Shown here: one piece after another, positions 46,440 to 57,200 of the stretch
Position numbering within the stretch: position 1 is the first letter of the stretch
Layout: each line of letters opens with the position of its first letter
From: Halisarca cf. caerulea
Lineage: Eukaryota; Porifera; Demospongiae; Chondrillida; Halisarcidae
Assembly (NCBI GenBank): GCA_963170055.1
Contig: CAUJGJ010000001.1
Span: 647,501-711,500 of the forward strand
DNA length: 64,000 nucleotides
Direction of reading: 5' to 3'
Translations under genes and position numbers: made by a program
Notes under the pieces: model-generated
Told to the model about the DNA's origin: nothing
Database searches by the model: none
The model's input: only the letters and a program-made list of their open reading frames with translations

Positions 46440-47320
46440 AGTACAACTTTATTATGGAGTATGGTAGTGCTTCATATGTAGGATTGACACGGAAAAACAC
46501 GGCTGCCATACATTAGCACAAATTCATTTTCACCCAAACTAATGGTATGGAGAGACAATGGCTTTCAAAGCAGATTTCGGGATATTTTAACATACCAGCA
46601 ACAAGATAAAGTAGCTTAAAAACTTTGTAAGCCCATGTCCTTAAAGAAATTTGAAGCACCGATGGTAAGGTAGGGGTTCGCAACACCAGTACCATTTTAA
46701 GATTATTCTTCTCGTCTTTATTTGGAATTAAGCTACAGGTCGCCAGGAAGGTTCTATACGTGTAGGTCTCATCTCTTACTGCTGGGATAGAATTGCTAGC
46801 ATGAAGTACCTTTTGCACGTTTTGAAGCAGTTTGTACATTTCTTAACGAAGAAAAAAATTATAGGCAAATCCTATACATTTGCCGAATCAGCCATTTTCA
46901 GATCAGTGAAAAGGCTACGTAAGACTAGGCGTATGCGTACGTACGTAGGCTAAGCATTTGACGATCGTCAACTTCAGCACTCTATTGTTTGAGTCTTTGC
47001 TTCTAGGTGGGTTCATTGATTTTAGTCAAGTAGCTGCACAGTTCTAGCATAGATACTCTATACTTCAGTACCTATGGTTATAGTTTCTTTATCTTACAAG
47101 ATTTGATCGTGTTCCTTCTCGATTGCATGGAAACTTTCCTTCACAGCCTCAAGCAACTGTTTCATTTTAAAGGAAAAACTACACAAACAAAGGTGTATAA
47201 AAACATTGAAAAATGGCAGAAGGATGTAGGATTGACACAGGATCGTGCAAAAAGGCTTTATCAAAAGGGATCCTCCAAAAACACTTGGAACAAGGGTAAA
47301 TTGCAAAACAGGTACAGGTC
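46440..47320. repeat. About 0.9-kb dispersed repeat, copy 1
   Basis: It starts TATTATGGAGTATGGTAGTG then CATATGTAGGATTGACAC, and contains GCTACAGGTCGCCAGGAAGG. It ends near GATGTAGGATTGACACAGGA and ACACTTGGAACAAGGGTAAA. Copy 2 lies at 47925-48920 in the same orientation. Part of it appears reversed at 58390-58790. A 108-codon - strand frame (46513-46839) exists in this copy only and is broken in the others. Confidence 0.8.
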
Positions 47321-47519
47321 TAAGTGGGCAAAAGGCAAGACGAGCATAGAGGTATGGACAGAGTTTAGTTGGACTGAGTGCATACTGTCTAAATTCCTAC
47401 ATTCCCCAGCACATACATGTACATACATATAATGTGCTGCACATGTGGGATGAATCTGTTTCTTAATTTACTCTTGTACTAAACTCTGTCAATAGCCCTA
47501 TACCCGTCTAGTCTCATGC

Positions 47520-47660
47520 ACAGGTGTAGGAACCATGGGGGATGGAGGGGCTTTAGCCCCCCCCCCCCAAATATTTTTCATTCTAGTCAATGTTAGCCTG
47601 ATCATATATTAAACAAGCCCCCCCCCCCCCACCAAACAAAAATAAAAGTCATTCCTATGC
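47520..47660. repeat. Poly(C)-bearing repeat, copy 1 (inverted to copy 2)
   Basis: GTAGGAACCATGGGGGATGG, then GAGGGGCTTTAGCC and a C run, then a central part and a second C run, ending AAAGTCATTCCTATGCC. The reverse complement occurs at 48310-48475, with a G run of 20 and GGTTCCTACACCTATGCC at its end. Neither is coding. Confidence 0.8.
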
Positions 47661-47689
47661 CAATATGTACATGTATGTTTATACATGAG

Positions 47690-47900
47690 GCTAGACGGGT
47701 ACAGGGCTATAGACAGAGTTTGGTTGGACTGAGCTAGTGCACACTGTGCAAATTCCTACATCCCGCAGAACATACATATAATGTGCTGCTCATGTGGGAT
47801 GAACCTGTTTCACAATCTACTCTTGCTCCAAGTGTTTTTGGAGGATCATTTCTGATAAAGCCTTTTTGCACGATCCTGTGTCAATCCTACATACTTTTAC
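47690..47900. repeat. Minisatellite-foldback family fragment
   Basis: GGCTAGACGGGTACAGGGCT, then TTTGGTTGGACTGAG, then CTCATGTGGGATGAACCTG, then CCAAGTGTTTTTGGAGGAT. These are the same building blocks as in the foldback at 40262 and at 47270 and 48900-49190, here in the opposite orientation to the flanking copies. Confidence 0.65.
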
Positions 47901-47924
47901 CATTGTAAAATGATTCCTATACAC

Positions 47925-48920
47925 CTATTATGGAGTATGGTAATACTCCATATGTAGGATTGACACTGAAAAAACATGGCCGTCGTACATTAGTGCAAAT
48001 TTATTTTCGCCTGAAAACTAATGATACAGTACAGTTAGAAGCATTTTGAAGTGATATTGGTATATTTTGACACACTAGCTACAAGATGAAGTAGATAAAA
48101 TCCTTCTTAGGCTAATCTCTTTAGAGGAACTTTGAATCTTAGACAGTGAGGTATGGCTCTGTAACACCATTAGATTTCAAGATGATTATTATTCTCGTCC
48201 GTTTTTTGAACTAAGCTACAGGTCGCCAGGAAGGGTCCAGAGGTCTCATCTTTCGCCAGTGAGCTCCGATTGTTAGCGTCAAATGCCTTTGCAGGTTTTG
48301 AAGCAATACCTACCATTGGCGTAGGAATGACTTGTACCTTGGGGGGGGCTCATTCAATATCATGTGCAGTTTATGTGCAGTAAAATAGCTTGTTTAATAT
48401 ATGACCAGGCAAACATTGGGGGGGGGGGGGGGGGGGGGGCTATAGCCCCTCCAGCCCCCATGGTTCCTACACCTATGCCTACATCTAAAACAAGAAAATT
48501 TTAATAGGCAAATCCCATAGATTCGCCGGATCAGCCATTTTCGGATATGTGAAATGGCTACGCGAGACTAGGCGTAGGCGAATGTACACAATGCTGCGCG
48601 TTTGATAATCGCTGACTTGAGCACTCTTTTGTTTGAGTCTTAGCTTCTACAGTCCACTGCTTTTAGATTTCAGTCTAGCTGCATAGTTTTAGTTTCTTTA
48701 TCTTACAAGATTTTGATTGCGTTCCTCCTCAACTGCAGTGAAAGCATTCTTTAACAGCCTCTATTCAAGCAACTTTGTTTTAAAGGAAAAAACTGCACTA
48801 ATAAGGGTGTATAAAAAACATTTAAAAATGGTAAAAGGATGTAGGATTGACACAGGATAGTGCAAAAAGGCTTTATCAAAAAAGGATCCTCTAAAACACT
48901 TGGAACAAGAGTAAGTTGCA
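47925..48920. repeat. About 0.9-kb dispersed repeat, copy 2
   Basis: It follows copy 1 (46440-47320) block by block from ATTATGGAGTATGGTAATAC to GATGTAGGATTGACACAGGA. It is interrupted at about 48310-48475 by the inverted poly(G) repeat. Its - strand frame is full of stops. Confidence 0.8.
48310..48475. repeat. Poly(G)-bearing repeat, copy 2
   Basis: Reverse complement of 47520-47660, inserted in the 0.9-kb repeat copy 2. It contains a run of about 20 G near 48420 followed by CTATAGCCCCTCCAGCCCCC. Confidence 0.85.
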
Positions 48921-50530
48921 AAAGAGGTACAGGGCTAGGTGCATGTGCAGCACATTATATGTATGTTTTGCGGGATGTAGGAATTTGCACAGTGTGCACT
49001 CAGTTCAACTAAACTCTGTTTAGCCCTATACCCGTCTACCTTCATGTATGTGTAGCCCTATGCTCGTCTAGCCCTATGCCCGTCTTGCCCTTTGCCAACC
49101 TAGCCCTGTACCTCTTCTGCAACTTACCCTTGTTCCAAGTGTTTTTGGAGGATCCTTCTTGATAAAGCCTTTATGCACTATCCTTGTAAAGATAGATGAT
49201 CGATACTGTATGAATGCCCTGTATTGCATGGGGCAGCAAGTGTTTGATACTGTACACAAGGTATATTCTATAATAGACAGTGGCTTGTTCAGATTTAGTT
49301 TGTTTCTTGTTTGCAACGTCATTAATTAGCAGGTGTCCATATGCAATTGATCATCTTTCAGAGGACGTGTAGAATCCCATGTATCAACAGCATGGGAAGA
49401 GAAGGCAACTTTGGTGACATTGTTCCTATGTATGTGTAAAATGTCATGACAATGGCAGTTTTGTTGAGGCTAAAGAAAAGGTTGCTCAGGCGGACATCTA
49501 GATGCCTTCGAATCCTATTAAAATCCTACCTCTATTGAATGTTTATATGTTGTAGTTTGTGAAAATCATTCCAGGTAGAGTGCTATAATCAAGAAGTTAC
49601 TTACAATTTAGCTATTTATACTAAATTTTGGACGATTGAACGGTAAAAAAAACAGGATTTCAGATATAACTTTATTATGGAAGGTTAAAAGCTTAGCTCA
49701 CAACAATTTTCGAATTGCTCTCTGTTTGTCTTTTCTTTTCATGTTAGGTGCATGTGAATTGAGAGAGATCTAAAGGTCTGCCCAAGGCAAAGTTTGTCTG
49801 AAACTGCTATTATATTCCAGGCTTGTTATATTTCTTTAGACAAAAGAAAATGATTAAAATAATTGCTAGTTTAGCATCATCAAGCACAGAATATATAGAT
49901 CTTTACTCCAGTAAAAAAACTGAGCAAAAAATCTTGTCATCCAAGAGGATATGATCGATAATTTGAGGTGTTATTTCAAGACAGCCATTTTTTATTTTAT
50001 TCCTGGGCGGTTGTAAATATCCTGTGTAGGTAATTGCACAATCAGCACTTGCTTATGTGCAGATGCCATCTACGGAATCTAACATTTCACATTGACTAAT
50101 TCCTATGTTGCAAGCACAAGTTCAATTCTAGCTACAAAATACTATAATAAGTATCTTATGGATCAGTGGTTAATGTATCTGTTCTAGCTCCCATCTCATG
50201 AGTGGTATGTAATATAGTCACCACATGGCTTCTTAGGGAGTAACATGTTTACTGACTGAAGGCCCAAGGACGCCTAGCCCCCCACCCCCGAGGGATGAGG
50301 TCAGTAAACATGTTACTGCCCTAGCTAGCTGGATAGTACCACAAATACTGCCCTGGTGGTCTCTTTGATGTATGATGTCATTGCGAAATAAGTAAAAAAA
50401 AGACTAGGAATCAACAATCTTGACAGATTACTGTGTCATAAGATTCCTGTGGACAACTCTAAAGAATAACAGATCCTTTTATGATGCAGTGATCAAGACA
50501 TTCCGCACTATATGGTATTAAAGCTGCACA
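48921..50530. other. Downstream of UTP18; no gene seen
   Basis: From 48921 to 49190 there is more of the minisatellite-foldback family (TAGCCCTATGCCCGTC units at about 49060). From 49200 to 50530 I see only unassigned AT-rich DNA and an imperfect inverted repeat around 50235-50325 (GTAACATGTTTACTGA / TCAGTAAACATGTTAC). Confidence 0.6.
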
Positions 50531-53500
50531 CTACATGTATGTAAATTTAGGTTCAATAAAAGTTGGATGGTGAGTTCTACCTTATCAGCAAAATCTCACG
50601 AAAAAAAGACAGCATCTATGATACAGCACACACACCTGCATTTGAACTACATGCATATTAAAAGAAAAATTCACTGATACAACTAACCTAAATAGTGCTA
50701 CTCTCCCCTTAGCATTTCCACAAGCAAGATAGCCACCAGATGCTGAGAAATCCATAGATGTCACATAGTGTAAATCAGTCTTCATTGATGGCCAGTTTGA
50801 GAAAACAGATCCTGATGGTAAATGCATCTACAAACATGGCAAAATACAACAGTGCACGTATGTACGCACACATGTTAATTAGTTGACTTAATTTAATTGC
50901 ACATACCAGGCGTACTGCAGATTTCTTCTCACTTGAAGACATAGCTATTATCTCGTCATTGTGGTTGAAACACATATGATCAACAGTAGTTGTCAAATTC
51001 ATTACTTCATGCAAAGGCTGAGGAGAACCTTGCTTCATAGATGCCATGCCATAGACATTAACAACACCAGAATCTGATCTGTTGGTACAGAAAGCAGTGT
51101 GTCAAAAAGACCAATAAACCTTGTACATTTCTAGCAGATCTCATGGAAAACCGTTAACCTGGACGTCCCCCGCTGCTTATAAAGTACGTGCTGATAAAAC
51201 CATCTCGAAATTTACCAATCTTTGAAACAGATGCGGACACCTAAGACAATGTACGCTAGTATATTTCAAGCAGATCTCACGGAAAATCGTTAACCTGGAT
51301 GACTCCTGCCGTTTAGCATTTAACGCTTATTAGTTATCCTTTTATTGGTAACTATTAACTGTTATCTGGTCATTTTGTGGAATGTCAATTATTTATGACA
51401 TATACTGTATATAGACTATATTCACAGACCACAAAGGAACCGCACACAAGACTACTTGTCTTACTTTCAGCTCAGCAATTAACAGCAAGACAAAATTCTA
51501 CATGCACCCTCCACAGTGACACATTTCTAGAGAGGGTACTATTCACTTCATGTTACACTCACCCACAAGCAAAGTACATATCGAGGGATGATACAGCCAA
51601 AGATGTTCCATGGACACAGCCTTGGTCAGTGAATTTATTTATACAGCTTCGTGAGCGCATATCCCATACATATATTTGTCCATCACCTAAAAAAATAAGA
51701 ACGGAACAAGAAATTACCAGAAAAACAAAGGCAAATTTGGGTACATACATATGCAGGGCTCAATTTTAGCACTTGCCCAGTTGTCTGAGGCGATTGAATT
51801 CCCAGTGGGTAACCAGTAATACTCAACAGTGGAATACAAGTAAATAAAGATTAATAACTCAGAAACAATATCACTTTGCCAGACTCATTTTGAAATACTT
51901 CTAGCACAAGATAGATGAAGAGATCTATTCATAAATGATCATACAAGCAAAAGCACAAGTTTGTAACACAAAGTACGTACCATTTCAACTCGTGTGCATG
52001 GTGCTAATAGAACAACTGCATATCGGATAATTACTGCATGAGCAGTTTCTGTTCGCGAATGCATGGAAGCTATTAGTCTAGGAAGCCAGGCTAAAAAATA
52101 TGGTGGTGTCCCGTTCACTCGTTTAGGTGAGGATCTGGATAACGCATGCAGCATACCATATTCAACGAAGCTTGGTGCTATTAGAAGGCTGATGGTGAAG
52201 TTTATAGGCTTGAATCATGTCCATAAGCTTGATGATCTACTCCTAAGCAGCTCAAATAAGCGTTTCCGAGCTAGATGGTTGGACAACGCGCCCTGGCTTC
52301 CGTGTAAGCTGACTTGAAAGAACTTAAACATCTTAACTGAGGATGATCGGGTTTCCAAATTTATACTACACAACACAGGCCTGATAACCAGGATCTATTA
52401 TTTCTGAAGCGTCCAATACGTAAACAGTTACAGCCGCCATTTTGCAGAAGTTAAGGAAAATCACTGAGATCCTCTCTTGGTGGGAGAATCTTGTTAAGCC
52501 TGGCCCTGAGTTTGGGTATTTTCCCAAGGCAAGTAAGTCAGTTGTCATTGTAAAGCATGGTGCTGAAGCAAAAGCTCATGATGCCTTTAGTGGTACAGAT
52601 CTTAGTATCACTCTGGATGGTAGCAAGCACTTGGGAATTCCTTTGGGAACCGCTGAATATAGAAGCAGATGCATAGAGGAGAAAATTTCTGAATGGTGTG
52701 GTCAAGTGGAAAAGCTGGCGATGTTTGCAAGATCCCAACCTCACGCCGCTTATTCTACGTTTACGCATGGAGTAATATCAAGCTGGATATACTTCATGAG
52801 GATGGTTCCCTTATCACGGCAACAGCTCCAACCGCTTGAAGATGCAATTCGCCTCAAACTCATTCCTGTTGTCACCGGAAGGCACACTATCACGGATGAA
52901 GAAAGGGAGTTATTTGCTCTTGCAGTTAGAGATGGCGGCATGGGTATAACCCCATCCATTTCACTTATCCTCACAGCAAAGATCCCTTTCACAAAGGATC
53001 TTCAGCCCTTTCACTGATGCTGTGAAATGTCAACATAAGTCTCTTGATGCCAACCTCCTTGAAGAGCACAAAGAGAACAAGAAGGCAATCATCCGTCAGC
53101 ACCATAGTAAGAGGAAGGACATATCCCGGGAGATAGTGGCACAGTTTTCCCCCAGACTCCAGTGCCAGGTATCTATCATCAGCCAGGATGGTGCTTCTTC
53201 TTGGTTGTCCACCTTACCACTAAAAGCCTATGACTTTGTTCTCCACAAACGCGCCTTCCTAGATGCTGTGGCCCTCAGATATGGTTGGTCCCCTGATGGT
53301 GTACCAACCAGATGCAAGTGTGGGAAGGCTTTTAGCGTTGTGCATGCTCTGAACTGTCTTAAGGATGGATTTCCCACCCTCAGACACAAGAGATCCGGGA
53401 CCTTACGGCATCACTTCTTGATGAAGTCCGTCACTATGTTTGTGTGGAGCCACACCTCCAACCGCTTACTGAAGAGACCTTCCATTACAGAACTGCTAAC

Positions 53501-54115
53501 AGGGATGAAGAAGCTAGATCGGACATCAGTGTTGGTGGATTCTGGGGATCGCACCATGAGAAGGTTTATATGGATATACGAGTATTTAACCCCAATGCTG
53601 ACTCCTACCGCAACCTCCACCCTGAGACCTGTTTTAGAAGGCAAGAACAGGAGAAGAGACGCAAATATGAACAGAGGATCAGAGATGTTGTGCATGCTTC
53701 CTTCTCTCCACTTCTGGGGGAATGGGCAAGTCAACTGCTGTTGTGTATAAGAGACTCGCCCACCTGCTTGCAGTGAAGAAAGCTGAGCCATACAACAATG
53801 TCATCCGTTGGCTACGTTGTCGACTTGGATTTGTTCTTCTGCGATCATCCATCATGTGCCTTCGCGGATCCCGCTCTGTCCACTCCGCCTCTGCTCAAAC
53901 ATCCATCACACAATGTGTGACAGAGGGACACATCCCCTCATCAGAGTGACAGTGTACATGTGGGCATGTTATGAGTTAGCATGATGTATAATGTGCATGT
54001 GTTTATGTGTATTATGATTAATTGTTGTGTGTATATTATATAATTTATCACAATATATACAAATTATTATTATTGCTATTGCTATTATTATTATATATTT
54101 TCTCATCACAAAAAA

Positions 54116-54154
<39 letters not shown>

Positions 54155-54190
54155 TTATTTTTTTTATTTTTTTTATTTTAATTTTTTTTA

Positions 54191-54233
<43 letters not shown>

Positions 54234-57200
54234 CATTTGACTTTACAACACAGCATAGATGAAATATAATATGACATTGTGATATGTGAAAAATCAAAGG
54301 GTTGTGCTGTGCTGATGGACAACCAACAAGTTCTGCTGGCAGCCAAAGACTAAGTGCGTTTGGTGTGTGTGTGATCTGGTCCTATGTGATACAGGTGATT
54401 CGTAAGTGACTATGGGTATCCAGCTAATGTTTCTTGAGGTACATCCAGTCCGAATTTTAAGTCTAGGGTGATGATCAATCTCGTATTACAAAAGATCTTT
54501 GGCCCTGCCTATCAGGTCCTCCAGTGAGGTGGTGGCGATGTTGTACGGAATGGAAACGCTAGGCGGAATTGAACCTTTAAAGACAGGTGTCCAACAGCTG
54601 ATGCCAGTAGGTGAAGTATAGCGAACACCTGGGACACCCTTGTCCCCTTCTTCAAACTACTTAAAAAAACAAGTGGTCAAATCTTTAGATTTGACCACTT
54701 GTTTTTCTAAGCAGTTTGAACCTTATTAGTTTCATTACAAATTCTGGAAGTGTAACGCTCTATCATATATATATATATATATACGCAACAGGAAGTAAGC
54801 GAATAAAAATGGTTGCTGGAAGGAAAGAAGACTTTAAACAAGCAATGGTTTATCTCTGCAACAATGGTATCAGGTTTACGGATAAAACCGTGGCTGAAAC
54901 TGCCAAAATGCAGTGAATTTTCTTCAAAATTGTAATGAAGGCGAAAATTACAAAGCTGAAGGATAAAACACCTTTGTAAACCTGATACCATTGTTGCAGA
55001 GATAAACCGCTATAACATATTTGCAAGTAATTCAGGACAAGGGGCGGCAGCCCCACGTTTTTTTTACCGAAATCACTTGTTTCTTGCTTTAGAAGTGTAG
55101 GTGTTGCTTCAATTGATCGCTTGATCGCTAGGACAAAAATGGCGGACTAGATTGTCGATCTGCCTGTATGCTGCAAGTGCAATCACAGTGGACATTGTAG
55201 TAATTACAAATGCTCAAGAGATGGCCATTTATGTACAAATTGTCTTCCTTCGCGATTGAAGAAATGAAAAAATTCTCAAGAAGCGTCAACATCAGGAGCT
55301 GCTACCGAAAACGCTTCAGATTCCCCTACCACGGATGACTGAAATTAGCCCGTAAACACCCAATTATTATCTTGTATCTCATCTATTTCCTCAAATTCAT
55401 CCTCCTTGCCATCCTCAACCTCCGCGTTGACCTTACCACTTCCATTGCCATCCTTGGACCCCTCAGTTACAAGTACACCTACCTTCATCACCCCAATACA
55501 CCTTCATCAACCCCACTTCCTGGAATACAAGAAGACAGTGGCCCTGCCTTTAATCTACCACCTTTCTGTAAAGCCAATGAATTGGACTTTAAATGGGGCA
55601 ACCTTGATGGTACTGATTTTCGGAAAGAAATTGAGAATGCATATAAAGAAGTCGCCCACTGGAGAAGAAATATATTCATGATGCCATCAGAAAAGGTGGG
55701 CGAGCAATTTGTAGCTGTACTTTCCTCTCTTTATGAATCATATGGCAGATATGATGCCAGAGAATCCACTGCCATGATTGCTGCCATGACCATGCATGCC
55801 TGCACTACTACTACAAAAGCCTCATCATAAATCAAAGTGCAAGGAGCACATCCAGGTTCTCACCAGATGATTGGAAGAATGGAAGAAAGGCAATGTATCA
55901 TCACTGCTACGTGAAGGAAGATGCATTCAGCAAAGGCTTCTGGTGAAGAAACGTACAGGAACACCTGAGGAAGACTTGGTGAAAAGTTTACCAAATCTAT
56001 GAGACAGGGCAGGGTGAGATCAGCCATTCATACACTATCGAAGCAAGAGGCAGGAATTCTTGACCTCAATGCAAAGTGGATGGATATGATAAAAGAAATG
56101 TCCTTGAAGAGTTAACTGCAAAACATCCAAATGCAGCACCTGTTGTGAAAGATGCATTAGTCACTGATTACCCCAATAAAGAATTTCATCCAGTCATATT
56201 TGAATCGATTACTGGGGAATCCATATATAGATGCGCATAAAAGACCTAGATCAGGATCCACATATGCACTACATATGTGGATCCTGAGGGTCTCACCGCC
56301 TTCACTGTATTGAGGTTCATTGCATTAGACAAGAGGCCTGGAGTTTGACCGATTGCTGTAGGTGAGGTGACACGAAGAATAATCAGTAAAGCCATCCTAG
56401 AAGTAGTAATGGATGAAGTGTGTGAACTGGCAGAGTGTGTCCAACTTTGTGCAGGACAGGAAGGTGGGTGTGAGGCAGGTGTAAGAGCAATGTCCAGAAT
56501 TCTGATGTAGAAGACACTGAAGCGGCCCTGCTGGTTGATGCAACCGTTGCATTTAACCTTCTAAACAGACGAACAGCCCTTATGAATATTCATGTTACTT
56601 GTTCTTCCATTGCCACAGCACTTACCATGTCTATCAAGGAGATGGAAACCTACATCCAAGGTCAGGTTTTGATGTCAAAGGAGGGGGTTATGCAGGGTGA
56701 CCCTCTAGCTATGTCAATGTATGTGCTGGGTATTATGCCTCTCATTCAGAAGCTGAAGGGTACCCAGCAAGTTTGGTTAGCTGATGATGCTGCAGCTGGT
56801 GGTTCACTGGACAATTTGAAGGAATGGTGGTCTTGTTTGTTTCAATTAGGTCCAACCTAAGGATACCACCCAAAGCCAGCTAAAACGTGGTAAGTGGTTA
56901 AGGGGGAACATGTTGACCAGGCCGAGACCCTCTTAAGCAACAGTGGTGTGAATGTCACTTCTAGTGGACAAAAGCACCTTGGTGCAGCACTTGGCTGCAC
57001 TGAATTTGTGAGGAAATTTGTGGAGAAGAAAGTGTCTGAATGGTGTGATGAAATTACCTGTCTCTCTACCATTGCCAAAAGAGAACCACAAGCTGCTTAC
57101 TCGGCCTTTATACACGGTATTTCCCATTGTTGGAATTATGTACTGAGGACAGTTCCAAATGTCTCTGAACTGCTATCCCCCCTGGAAGATGCTATCAGGC

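Noticed and set aside
46513..46839. 108-codon - strand frame starting MYKLLQNVQKVL
   Set aside because: It lies in the 0.9-kb repeat and is broken in both other copies, so conservation does not support coding.
54022..54269. 72- and 80-codon frames rich in Tyr, Leu and Ile
   Set aside because: They result from the TTA microsatellite.
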